Made by a program: the position numbers and the translations under genes. A model generated the notes under the pieces. That model had not been told where the DNA came from and did not search any database. It saw nothing but the letters and a program-made list of their open reading frames with translations. 64,000 bases of DNA from Hydrangea macrophylla (Eukaryota > Streptophyta > Magnoliopsida > Cornales > Hydrangeaceae), in contig CM066998.1 in NCBI GenBank assembly GCA_033977485.1, forward strand, positions 27,405,501 through 27,469,500, given 5' to 3'. Position 1 is the stretch's first letter, and the number at the start of each line of letters is the position of its first letter. This document shows positions 22,264 to 33,167 of this stretch, in pieces.

Positions 22264-23679
22264 TTATTCTCCTAAGAATGAATATTTCAATTCCTTCGGG
22301 AGTTCTTTCAATTCTAACTCTGGAAATTGCAGGTTTGACGGTACTGCCAACTTCGTCTTTGGTGGCAATTGTTCGTATTGGGCCGTCCACATTGCCCTTG
22401 CAGTTTCCTCTTCCATAACTTCCAATATTTCACACATTTGACTCATCTCCTCATCTTGTAGAGTGTATTTGTCCAATTCATAACACGAGTTAGTCATAAT
22501 GGACTCCACTGGATCAGAATGAGCAGTCGAATCAAAATAATCTTGAATTAGCGACTTTACCCAATCCACTTCCTCTTCATCATCATCAAAATCTTTAATC
22601 TTGGGGTTTGAGAAGATCTTGATATTCAATGTCATGTTCCTGAAAACCACGGTCATCATTCCACTCCTTACCTTGATTGTTGCATCGATCGTCGCAAGGA
22701 AAGGACATCTAAAGATCACCGGAATCTGTGATTTGGCATTATATATAGGTTCGGTGTCTAAAACAACAAAGTCAATAGGAAAGACAAAGGTGTCAATCTA
22801 AACTAAGACATCCTCCAGAACTCCTCGCGAATATTTAATTGATCGATCTGCAAGTTGGAGAGTAATTCGAATGGGTTTAAGCTCCCCTAACCCTAGTTGT
22901 TGGTAGACAGTGTAAGGTAGGAGATTTACACTCGATCCTAAGTCGAGCAAAGCATTGTTCACTTTCTTTTGACCGATTATGCAAGAAACTATAGGTATAC
23001 ATGGATCCTTGTATTTGTGAGGCAAATCGTGTTTAAGAATTGCACTTGCTTGGTGAGCCAGGTAAGCACTCTTCTTAACACTTTGCTTCCTCTTAACCGT
23101 GCACAAGTCTTTTAGGAACTTGGCATAGGAAGGCACTTGTTTAATTGCGTCAAGGAGTGGGAGTTTCATTTTTACTTGTTTGAATAACTCCAGGAACTCC
23201 TGACTTTTGATTTCTTGTTGGGGTATCTTTAACCTCTGAGGGTATGGTGCCGAAAAAGGGCATTTGGGTACCTCTTCAAGGAGAGGTTCTTTTCCAGGTC
23301 TTCTCTTTATCTCAGCATCCTCAGGAACTATTTTTTTGGGCTTGACTGTTTCGCCCTCTTTCTCTTCTATCAACAATTCTTCTTCATTCTCTACCTCTTC
23401 TTCCTCATCAACTACAGGGTGTAGGGGAAGAGAGACTTTCTCAATCTCCTTTCCACTTCTCAACACAGTTACAGCCTTGGCCACCTCGTGTGGTCCTGAC
23501 CCTGAGGGTCCTGTACCCGAGTGTTGGCTTTTAGGATTTAGCTCTGATTGTGCTGGGAACATAATTCTTTCTCTATCCCCTTGCTGAGCAGCTAATCTCT
23601 CTACACTTGTGTTGAGTTTACTCATTAGCTGCATCATGAGGGTATTAGGATCCTCTTGTGCATTCTTATGAGGGGGCAT
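22264..23679 (-). pseudogene. Protease region of Athila element C
   Basis: The frame from 23679 to 22798 holds the end of Gag and the protease segment, NALLDLGSSVNLLPYTVYQQ followed by LADRSIKYSRGVLEDVLV. Athila proteases typically read DLGAS where other retroviral-type proteases have DSG or DTG; here it is DLGSS. The frame is interrupted at 22798 and continues at 22719-22264 with the linker into RT (ELPKELKYSFLGE). The closest relative in the window is the protease of D at 39480-39535. Order and spacing match one gag-pro-pol polyprotein. Confidence 0.85.
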
Positions 23680-24183
23680 GGAGGTGTTAGATGAGGATTG
23701 GTTGTTGCTCCCCTGATTGTAGTTTGGTTGTTGAGGTAAAGGATTTTGTTGATATTGGTTTTAGTGCTACCCTTGATTTTGTTGATAGGTATGAGCAGGT
23801 TGGTAATTCTATTGGTACCCTTGGTTGTGAGGTCGGTACTGATTTCCTCGATTCGTCTGCCACTATTGAGATGGGTTTGCTATGGCAGCACTATTTCTTT
23901 GGTCAAAACCAGGATGGCTCCACCTGTCATTGGGGTTGAAACAACCAGGGGCATTTATAGCATGTACCTCTATGGGACTCTGTTCTTGATAAACAGGATA
24001 TATTTGACAATGTTGAGAGGTATGCCCCATCTGTAGACAACTCGAACATGATTCTTCAGAAGCAAACTATATCATAGGGTCTTTCTTTGCTTCTAATGCC
24101 TCTAACTTACGAGCCAGTTGCTTGTATTTCTCCATTAAGCCGTCTTCAGCTTTCAACTACTATATACTCTTCTGACTGGAACT

Positions 24184-25002
24184 CTAACTTATTTGAGTTC
24201 TTGTCACATGAGTTTCCCATTCTGGTGCATGTTCGGCCAACCATTCAAAATTAGCTTCGGCTTGGTCCGCATTCTTACTCATGAACTCTCCATCACTTGT
24301 GGTTTCTACTAGTTTTTTCGATTTCGAACTAAGTCCGTCAAAGAAGAAACTTATCGTTCGCCACTTCTCGAAGCCATGGTGAGGGCATAGTAATAGAAAA
24401 TCCTTGAATCGCTCCCATGCCTCAGCAAACGTTTCTTCCTCTTTTTGATTGTACATCTTGATTTGTCTCAAGATGTCAGTCGTTAACCGATTGGGGAAGA
24501 ACTTTTTGAGAAAGGCTTCATAAATTGCTACCCAAGTGGAAATAGAGTTCGGTTTGAGTGATAGTAACCATAATTTTGCTTTGTCCTTCAAGGTGAAAGG
24601 AAAAAGCTTTAGTCAGATTATATCACTCGGGCAAGTTTGATCTGTGAAAGTGCCACAAACGTCTTCAAAATCTCGAATATGTAAGTATGCCTTCTCTTTT
24701 TCCATCCCATGAAATATGGGTAATAATTGAATCATTCCATTATAGAAATGAAATGTACCCGTGTGTGGAGGGATACGGATACAAGAAGGTGTGGCTGTTC
24801 GATCAGGAGCCAAGAGTTCTTGTAAAGGGCATTGACCGTCATCGATGAGGTCATGCCTATTCTCTCCTTGTTGACTCTCCGTGTCAGAAATTGAGTTAGA
24901 TGAAGATGGAGTAAAAATGGGATTATCAACACTATTGATGGAATCTTCAAATAAATCTGTGATGTAGGCCTCAATTGAGTCAAAGGACATAAAAGGACAC
25001 AA
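24184..25002 (-). pseudogene. Gag of Athila element C
   Basis: The minus-strand frame 25002-24613 gives an N-terminal Gag region including FHGMEKEKAYLHIRDFEDVC. After a short gap or frameshift, 24591-24184 gives the Gag core with KDKAKLWLLSLKPNSISTW, FLKKFFPNRL and AWERFKDFLLLCPHHGF. It matches the Gag core of D (RDKAKYWLQSLEPNTIKTW, LLRSCPHHQVPKW). A broken stretch at 23680-24183 should hold the nucleocapsid knuckle, but I cannot read an intact CCHC there. Confidence 0.85.
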
Positions 25003-25097
25003 ACAATAGAACTTGTGTTCTGAAGAACGAAAAGGAAAAGAAAGATAGAAATGGGAGAAAGAAAGATCGGATCAATAATTCCTGGCCTTCGTTACCG

Positions 25098-25115
25098 TCC
25101 TCGGTAACGGCACCA
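25098..25115 (-). other. Primer-binding site of Athila element C (decayed tRNA-Asp type)
   Basis: The minus strand reads TGGTGCCGTTACCGAGGA, three substitutions from the intact Athila PBS in element D. It lies six bases from the LTR. Confidence 0.75.
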
Positions 25116-25787
25116 AAAACTTGACACGATTAGAAATGTGTGATCTCTTAAAGAGTACGTATAAGTGTAGACGATTGCGTCGAGATAAAACTGGTAAGAC
25201 CGGGTCGTATCCCAAGGGACGGAAGATGGGGACAGAAAACCTAGATTGAGTCCTAAAGAAATTAAAAGATGATTTCTTTTAGAGTGAAGGTGCTAACGAT
25301 CCTACTATATTCGAGATTTAACTAATTCAATAAAACTAAACAGAAATAAGTATAATGATTTTTTAATTATATATGAAAAAGTGTTGGGAACATGTGAATC
25401 AGCACTGTACCAACCACTACCATGATTTATCAATAACGTCCAACCGAGGTTTCATCGTTTAGTATTCCATATTTCGAAAATCATTAAGTTAAGCACCTAG
25501 ACACTAAGTATGTGAATTTCACATAACTAGTGATTCGACTACCTCACTTATTTATAAAGAACTGAAATAATACTAATTAAAACTATGAACAATGATAAAC
25601 AACTCGAATATATGATATTCGACGTGTTCGGCATGTATGTTCATTGAACTAATTAGCGAAAAGAGCTTATATTTCAAAATCATGTTACAATTTGAACTTA
25701 AAAAGATCAATTTGGGTTTAGTTTCAGAAATAGAAGTTACTGGAATACAAAAAGGATTCTGTCTTAGTCATAATCATACCAATCGAT

Positions 25788-25900
25788 TGGTACTTATGTC
25801 AATCGATTGGCATGAAATGACTCCCAATCGATTGGTATAAGTACCAATCGATTGGCTTGGAATCTATGACAATCGATTAGTGTCTGTATCTAATCGATTG
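25788..25900 (-). repeat. Second CAATCGATTGG cluster in the C LTR
   Basis: Six copies of CAATCGATTGG or one-base variants within 113 bp, including the 14-bp palindrome ACCAATCGATTGGT at 25788-25801. It lies about 380-490 bp downstream of the TATA box, so it is probably in the transcribed part, as in element B. Confidence 0.8.
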
Positions 25901-26280
25901 CCACTGATTCTCAAACAGAATCATGGCAGTGGTTGGGAAACAACGTTTCTTCACATTGCTCCTCCCAACCAAGGTTCTAAGCTAGTATTATTTTAATTGC
26001 AGAAACATAGATGTAGAAAAATATATCCATTAAATGGGATTTAAACATAAGTTTTAGTTCTAGATTAAAATTGTAATGGTGAATCAAAATCAAACTCAAT
26101 AAGAAACATTCACAAATCTCAACTCAACAATGTAAAATATATATAAAACCTGAATGTGATCACTAAAATTGAAATGCATAATCAAACGACTTCAAGTTGT
26201 TTACAGAAATCAAAGCCCAAATGTAAAATCCTACAAAACAAAGGAAAAATGAATCAACCCTTGACCCCTCTCACTCTCAT

Positions 26281-26524
26281 CTATTTATAATGTGAAATCC
26301 TTGAGTCTGAGGCGTCCAGGTTCATTTTGTAATGGCTGGTCACTGTTATTACCACTGATTTGCTGAGATTCTGCTCCATTAAAGAAAATTAACTTCCAAT
26401 TTTTATCAATCGATTGGTATCTTAGTCCAAGCGATTGGTATAAATGCCAATTGATTGTTACCAATTCCAATTGATTGGCTTAGAAATGACACCAATCAAT
26501 TGCTAAATGATGGCAATCGATTGG
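26281..26524 (-). promoter_or_regulatory. U3 promoter of C: TATA box and CAATCGATTGG cluster
   Basis: The minus-strand TATAAATAG box is at 26281-26289. About 118 bp upstream, at 26407-26524, six words of the CCAATCGATTGG type (some mutated to CAATTGATTG) alternate with spacers such as TATCTTAGTC and TTAGAAATGA. Confidence 0.65.
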
Positions 26525-26766
26525 AATATCAACTTCAGCTTTGAATCCTCTTTGTTTCCTAAGCTCTCCTTTTTACCTCGTTATTCATTCCAGCTTCATG
26601 ACCTACATTCAAAGAATCAAACACAACAACATACCATAAAAACTACATCATTGTGTAAAAAGGCAAGTTAAGACACAAATTCAGGCAAAACCAGAGATAT
26701 GGGACAAAGTTCAACTAGTTTTACTCTTATATTGAGCAAATATTTTACAAATATCAGCTCTCATCA

Positions 26767-27593
26767 ATGGGCATCATATTTCTTAATCTCACTATGGGAC
26801 TATTAGATAAAGAAGCCAAATTTCAAATCATCGATATCCCTGCATAATTCAATCTACTCTTAGGAAGACCATGGTTGGACAGTCTAGGCGTTATAACATC
26901 AACAATTCATCAAAAGGTTAAGTGTGTATGGGGGAATAGAGTTTGTGATATTCTGGGAGATAGTTGGGTCCGTATGGTAGAAGCTTCATCAAGCGCTCCG
27001 GTTCTAAAAGTACAGTTGCAAGGAGAAGAACAAGTCTAGAAGGGTATGAATTTATCAATATGTTGGATGATGGGAAGCCAAGAGAGTTTCTACCATTGTA
27101 TTTTGATCAGCATGCTAGTCCACTGGTTGCTAGAATCATGAGAGAGATGGACTTCTTCCCAGGAATGGGATTGGGTAAAGTACACTAAGGTCTGCTAGAA
27201 TTTGTGAATATTATGACACAAACCCATACTTGTGGGTTATCATCCATCAAAGAAAGAATTGAAAGAGAAGAAAAAAGCAGCTGACACGCTAATCGAACCA
27301 TATGCTAAAACGCTTAATGGGTACTACGTCAAAGAAGGAGAAGATTTGCCCTTCTGTGGCTTTCCGGAGCCATGGATGGATCATAATGACAAAAGCTTGA
27401 AGACGGGGTTTGAGACATTTTTCTCACATGAGTTCACCAATTATGAAGACATGTACCTGCAAATGCTTGCAAAACCAATCACCGACTGAGATTGGATTTT
27501 TGTACTAGATGGCCCAACTATGCAGAATCTGTCGAGTCAAGAGAGTGGGAAGCCCGAGGAGAATGGTACAAAGAAGATCATGGAAGTTAAGTC
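26767..27593 (+). pseudogene. Tat/Ogre-like element F remnant: protease and G-patch region
   Basis: Plus-strand pieces read as a Ty3/gypsy polyprotein: FQIIDIPA, then FNLLLGRPWLDSLGVITSTI and HQKVKCVW (protease C-terminal part, 26820-26930). Next come GYEFINMLDDGKPREFLPLY and LVARIMREMDFFPGMGLGK (27040-27180), the last with the GMGLG signature of a G-patch. The segment EGEDLPFCGFPEPWMDHNDK (27330-27390) matches the gag ORF of element A. Several stops and shifts make it inactive. It is bounded on the left by the LTR of C and on the right by copia element G; the same region continues at 44716. Confidence 0.8.
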
Positions 27594-29086
27594 GGTTAGG
27601 TTTGTGCCCTCAAACCATTACTTTATGTATGAGACATTGGCATTTTAATATATAGATATCAGCTTTACATTTTATTGTGTATGTTTCTTTCATGAGATGA
27701 TTGTTAAACCTTAAGTACCATAGTAAGTAATTCATCTGTGTATGAGATACAGACAAGAGAGATACGAATTGCTATTCTTTGATACTTAGAACTTGTCACA
27801 GTGGATGATGAGACTGGATATCTCATTGGGTATACACTGTAGCATGATTAACTACCATTGGATGGAGTGATGAATCTCAATCACTAGAGTATGACTCTTA
27901 GTTAATATGCTAATGCTTATAGTGCATTGATGGACAATAAGCTTTCCAATTGATACTTAAAACTGTCAACAGTCGATAGGAACTCATAACTTGTACAAGG
28001 TACGTGTTCTTAATCTTGAGACAATTATGGACACAGACTGTGGATGTGACTGCTTTGACTTACCAATCAGTGAGGTCTTTAAGATCAACACCTGGGTATC
28101 TTGGGTATGTCAAATTCATAGGGTTGTGAACATATATTGTCAAGATAGAATCTACCCTCTGATAAAGAGGAAGCATTCACTTAAGAATGTCACCAAGTTA
28201 ATTATCGGGAATTGTAGTCTTATTGATAAGTAGTTATCAACATGTTTGGTAATCATGAGAGGTGAATGGGACTCAAGGAATACAAGAAGTAATCATCATT
28301 CAGGTTGACAGTAATAGTTATCCGAGTACCAGAATATGATTACGAATGCTGGCAATAGATGGACATTAGTATACCATACAAGTCTAGTTATTGCTTCAAA
28401 TTTGTTCTTTTGTGTTGGAGTGAAGTTATCATTTTATATTAGAGTAAACGTTAACTGATCAGTTAGTTAATTCGTCGATCAAATAGTTTGATCACAGGAA
28501 TTAATGATTGATTTGAGCCAACAATAAAGAGCCTAGGAGGCCCCATTATTAGCTCTACTAGGATGCTTGTAAAGGCATATGAGGATGTTCTCAAGACAGG
28601 TTTGATCGATCGAAGAGTTTTGGATCGATTAAAGCCATGACAAGTTCGATTGATCAAAGCTAGTTCAATCGAAATCAAAAGTGTTTCGATCGATTGAACT
28701 CTAAAGTCGGTTTGGAAATCTATAAATAGGGCAACTGCGTCCAGAAAAAAGAGTTCGTCGTTTGTAACATCCCTAAGCTCCAGAAACTATTTTAGGGGTT
28801 CCCCAACCTTCTCTATCGTCCATATTAGAGTTCCCACCAACTCTAGTCTCTCTGAAAGTATTCGCAAGAGACATAGGAGTGATGATCACCTAGTAGAGGT
28901 TGCTGCACCATCCAGGAGTTTGAAGATTCAGAATTGGGTTCAGGACCGTAAGCTAATACACTTGTCCCCTCTTGTTATACGCATCTATAGAGTTGATAAG
29001 TAGTATATCCGGGCATACCAATAAAGTTTTATAAATTTTTTTCCACTGTGCATACGAATTAATTTTTTTGAAACCTAAATCCTTCA
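27594..29086 (+). repeat. 5' LTR of Ty1/copia element G
   Basis: This 1,493-bp segment matches the split 3' LTR (34735-34889 plus 43375-44715). The 3' copy starts TGTTGGGTTTGTG; here the start is mutated to GGTTAGGTTTGTG. The end is CCTTCA. The flanks AAGTC (27589-27593) and GAGTC (44716-44720) are the probable target duplication with one change. Divergence in the first 150 bp is roughly 7% by eye, so G is older than B and D. Confidence 0.9.
28602..28730 (+). promoter_or_regulatory. U3 promoter of copia element G: ATCGAT cluster and TATA box
   Basis: Words such as TTTGATCGATCGAAG and TTTCGATCGATTGAAC lie at 28602-28698. The TATAAATAGG box at 28721-28730 follows 22 bp later. The 3' LTR equivalent is at 44251-44357. 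Confidence 0.65.
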
Positions 29087-29088
29087 AT

Positions 29089-29102
29089 TGGTATCAAAAC
29101 CA
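29089..29102 (+). other. Primer-binding site of copia element G
   Basis: TGGTATCAAAACCA starts two bases after the LTR. Its TGGTATCA core is the usual start of the Ty1/copia PBS complementary to initiator tRNA-Met (TGGTATCAGAGC). Confidence 0.75.
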
Positions 29103-30823
29103 CGCTTATTTGCATCCATAGATGCATTTTGGAACACTAGTTTTGATTTTCATGTTGATTTTAGGAATTTTTTTGAAACTGCATTGTCGCATATCTGTTT
29201 TTATAGCAGTTTCGCAACAGAAAACAAATCTGTGATAGCATTGGACGTATGGGAATTTTGATCGATCGAACTTATTTTGATCAGTTGAAACTGTCTGTGT
29301 TCGATCGATTGAAAGAGTTTTGATCGATCAAACCAATGTGGGTTTCAAGTGATCGAACTAGCTTCGATCGATCGAACTCTATTTTCTTCGATCAATTGAT
29401 CCAGGTTCGATCAATCAAAATAGTCTCTCTATGCAGATTGTTTTCATAGTTTTAAAAGTTTTAAAATTATTTATGTTAATGTTTTTCATCATTCTGGAAA
29501 ATTTTAATCCTTCAGTTAACAGTTTGTTTCAATCGATTGAACTTAATTCAATCGATTAAACGTTCGATCGATTGAAGGTTCTTCGATCGATCGATCGATC
29601 GAAGTGTGACAAAGAACTAAGATGTTGTTTAAGTTCTAAATCAGTACATAAAGAGTTTATGTACTGTGTGAGTCAATTAGGGGTTCCAATAGTTATATGT
29701 ATTTATTATATATGCATGTATGTGTGTGCGACTAACCCTTATGCAGCAAGGTTGAGTCCCCTATCTCCCATGGCACCAAGAATATTTAATATTTGAGATT
29801 GGTGTTTATTTTAAATTTTGGTTTGGTTTTAAGGCATATGTAAAGGGCGATACAACTTCATTCCTATGAAAAAGGAAGTTGCACCGGTTTTCCTAGCCTT
29901 CTTTATTTTATTGTTGTTTTCTATTTCTAGATAAATTGTAAGCTTTGAAAGAAGCATAGGACCATTGTAATAGAATTAGAAAATCATGAAGATGGAAGAG
30001 CAGGCCGTTATCCATGAAGATGGAGCCAGAGGCGATCAAACCAAGATGAGGTTCTATGGAGATAGAGCCATGGGAGATAGAGGCATTGTTTGGATGTTTT
30101 TATTTTAATTTTAGTTTTTTATTTTTATATGCTTGTTTGTGATTGGAATTTTATATGTTGTTACTACTTGCATGATAAAAACAAGTTTTCTAAGATAAAA
30201 ATCAAAACCCGTTTCAACGCATTAGTAAACATTAGATGTTTATAGGTAATGTGAAGAAATAATTTTTTCAAAAGCAAAATCCTTAATTAATAAATCTAGT
30301 GGGGGAGGGACTTATTATAACTCCCATGATCTTCCATTGACGGTTCACTATAAGATAAGTGGAGTATTCTGTGTCACCTCGCTAAGGGTGATCATTCCAT
30401 ACGGAGGGTATCAAAACTCATTGGTTACTAGATGTGAACTTCCTATGGATAGGATCAATCAGACGTGTTAGAGGGTGACCACCACATGGAGGAACTACTT
30501 GAGGCGGTTGCGATTGGATCCTAGTTAATGGTACACACTAGCTAAGCTATGGATAAGGGATCCCACATGGGGCATTATTCAGAAACTTAGAGATCAAAAG
30601 GGATCGGGAGTCATAACTTGTTTTGCAAGAGTTGCATAACGGATAAGTCATGATTAATCGAAAGATCGAATGTTGACCGCCACACGGAGGTTTTTTTTTT
30701 CTTTCGTTTCAATATTCCGGCGACTTTGTTTTAAATAAGAGTTTTAAGGATTCTTTCATTTCAAATTGTCAAATTCTGATATCCATATTTATTTTGTCTG
30801 CTTGATTTTTTTAGTAAATTATA
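29103..30823 (+). other. Leader of copia element G with internal ATCGAT cluster
   Basis: Untranslated leader of about 1.7 kb. At 29259-29604 it carries about ten GATCGATCGAA, AATCGATTGAA or one-base variants, ending in a (GATC)-type run at 29583-29603. Further on is a GAAGATGGAGCC-type repetitive stretch near 29990-30085. The ORF 29572-29796 begins inside the repeat and is not recognisable. Confidence 0.6.
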
Positions 30824-31388
30824 ATGTCTGGATCTGCATTTAGTCCACTTGCCACTATACTCACTCAAGAGAAGTTAACTGGAAACAATTACACAAAATG
30901 GAAATGTAACCTTGACATCGCTTTAACTACGGAGGATCACATTTATGTCCTCACCACCCCATGCTCTGAAGAACCCGCTGCAAATGTTTCGGCTGCTGCT
31001 AGACGCGAATTCGATAAATAGAAGAAATCGAATGGAATGGCCCGTTGCTACATTCTGGCCTCAATGGCTGGTGTGTTGCAACACCAATTCCAATTGAATG
31101 ATTCTGCCAGTGCCATTATCAAATCCCTAAAAGAAATGTTTGGGGAGCATTGCAGACCTACCAGACAGGTTGCTATGTAGAAGATAATGAGTGCAAAGAT
31201 GTCCGAAGGGACTCTAGTCAAAGAACATGTTTTAAAAATGATTGGTTGTTTGAACGAACTGGAGACCCTGGGACACAACATCGATACATAGACCCAAGTT
31301 GATATGATCCTCAATTCACTGTCACCTTCATTTGCTCAATTTAAACTTAATTATAATATAAATCAAATGAATTTTTCAATGGCGAATT
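30824..31388 (+). pseudogene. Ty1/copia Gag, N-terminal part (element G)
   Basis: ATG 30824 opens a copia-type Gag N-terminus containing LTGNNYTKWKCNLDIALTTE, a characteristic motif of plant copia Gag. A stop at 31019 is followed in frame by CYILASMAGVLQHQFQ, SAIIKSLKEMFGEHCRPTRQ and MILNSLSPSFAQFKLNYNIN, the UBN2-type Gag core, with further stops (near 31179 and 31289). Gag would form the particle. Broken by at least three stops. Confidence 0.85.
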
Positions 31389-31389
31389 A

Positions 31390-31962
31390 ATGAGTTCTTT
31401 ACTAGCAGTAGAAGGGGTGATCAAACTTGGGGGCAATATTTTGAACGTTGAGAAAAGCTCCTCCTCCTCCCGATCTACGTCGAAAGGTAAGAATGGGAAG
31501 AAGAAGGCTAACACTTGTTGTCCAAGTATTGGACCGGTCCCTAGGATTGCAAAATCTAAGGGAAAAGGTAAGGGCAAAGAGAAGGTGGATGGCCAAGGCA
31601 AAGGAAAATATTTCCAATGCGGAGATAAGGGCCGCATGAAGAGGAACTATCTAGAACTATTTGATACAAGAGTTCAAGGTATGATTGAATCGCACATGAT
31701 TAAAGTAATTTTTATAACGGATACTTCAAACACTTGGTGCATTGATTCTGGTACGACTAACCATATCTGTAATTCGTTGGAGGGGGTCAGATCAACCAGG
31801 AAATGCAGTGATGGGGAGATTGTGTTGACTCTAGGATCTACCACAACCGTTTCTGCAGTTGTTATAGGAGTAGTAGTTTTAGAATTTCTAGACAATAAGA
31901 CTTTGGCTTTATCAGATGTACTTTACATCCCTTTAATGAGACGTAATTTAATTTCAATTTAA
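31390..31962 (+). pseudogene. Copia Gag C-terminus and aspartic protease (element G)
   Basis: An open frame of 190 codons. The basic stretch SKGKGKGKEKVDGQGKGKYF precedes a degenerate CCHC knuckle (FQCGDKGRMKRNYLE, second Cys and His lost). The protease follows, with WCIDSGTTNHIC carrying the catalytic DSG and DVLYIPLMRRNLISI as the typical copia protease end. The frame ends just after that. The knuckle damage argues against function although the DSG triad is kept. Confidence 0.85.
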
Positions 31963-32139
31963 GAACTTTCCAATAAAAATCATTCTTTCTCTTTTTGAAC
32001 TAAAGTTGTGATCAAAAGAAATGGTTCTTTTATGTGTTCTGGTATTAAATCAAATGGCTTGTGTGTGATAACTCCAATTATTTCTAAAGATTCTAACATG
32101 GAACATAATAACTAAGTGGTAAATGTACCATCTAAAGCA

Positions 32140-33027
32140 CTAATCCAACAAGGCTTTGGCATATGAGGCTTGGCCATATCAATCTAAATAGGATTGGCAG
32201 ACTAGTCAAAGAAGGGATCTTAGGCAATTTGGTTCTCGAACCAATGGAAGCCTGTGAGTCTTGTTTAGAGGGTAAGATGTCCAAAAACCCTTTTCTGCAA
32301 AGGGAAATAGGACCAATGCATTGTTGGAATTAGTTCATACTTATGTGTGTGGACAATAAATATTAGAGCAAGGGGTGGTTATGAGTATTTCATTACATTT
32401 ACTGATGACCACTCTAGGTATGGATATGTGTACCTAATGCAGCACAAGTTTGAAGCCTTTTAAAAGTTCAAAGAGTTTAGGGTTGAAGTGGAGAAGCAAT
32501 TGGGCACATATATCAAGGCCATTTGATCTGATCGAGGTGGCAATCACCTCTCTAATGAGTTTATTGATCACCTCGTACAGAATGGGATTTTGTCACAGTT
32601 GACTGCACCTAGTATGCCTTAGCAGAACGGTGTAGCGGAGAGAAGGAACCAAACTCTTTTAGACATGACTAGGTCAATGATGAGTTATTCGGAGTTGCCA
32701 TTATTTCTCTAGGGTTATGCTTTGGAAACTGCTGCGTACATACTAAATCTAGTTCCAAACAAATTTGTTCCTAAGATACCATGGGAGATGTGGATTAGAT
32801 GCAAGCCCTCTTTGCAACATCCCTGGATACGAGGGTGTCCAGCACATGTGCTGAAAGAAAAAATGAGCAAATTGGAAACTAGATCGGAAGTGTATTGCTT
32901 TGTAGGGTATCCAAAGGGTACTTATGGATGGTATTTTTATGATCCAAGAGAACAGAAAGTGCTTGTTAGTATAAATGTTATTTTCTTAGAGGATGATTAT
33001 ATCATAAACCATAAAACTAAAGGATAG
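32140..33027 (+). pseudogene. Copia integrase (element G)
   Basis: The GAG-pre-integrase HHCC region reads LWHMRLGHINLNRIGRLV (after a shift near 32155) and CESCLEGKMSKNPF. The catalytic core follows: FTDDHSRYGYVYLM (first D), SDRGGNHLSNEF (second D) and QNGVAERRNQTLLDMTRSMM (the E), with in-frame stops near 32461, 32524, 32621 and 32710. The C-terminal part 32722-33027 is open and contains CFVGYPKGTYGWYFYDP. All three catalytic residues can still be read, but the frame is broken. Integrase would insert the DNA copy into the chromosome. Confidence 0.85.
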
Positions 33028-33167
33028 ATCTAAGAGAAATAAATGGAGAGCCCTCTATTCCCCCAACTGTTGAAAGAGATGTAAGACAAGAAAACACCAC
33101 ATATTCACCCATTTCCACACTGGTACCTCTTCGTAGTGGGAGGATTATCAGTCAGCCTGATAGATAC

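Larger units (their letters stand above)
25122..26766 (-). repeat. 5' LTR of Athila element C (about 1,645 bp)
   Basis: On the minus strand this segment runs TGATGAGAGC...CGTGTCA, with TG/CA ends and the PBS next to the CA end. It contains a TATA box and two CAATCGATTGG clusters. No second LTR copy is in the window, as expected if the rest of C lies left of position 1. The outer flank ATGGG (26767-26771) would be the target duplication. The boundary at 26766 is inferred from the TG end and from the protease reading of F resuming just beyond it. Confidence 0.75.

Noticed and set aside
27991..28233. 80-residue ORF with a twin at 43617-43859 as a duplicated gene
   Set aside because: Both lie at the same place in the two LTRs of copia element G, so they are LTR sequence.
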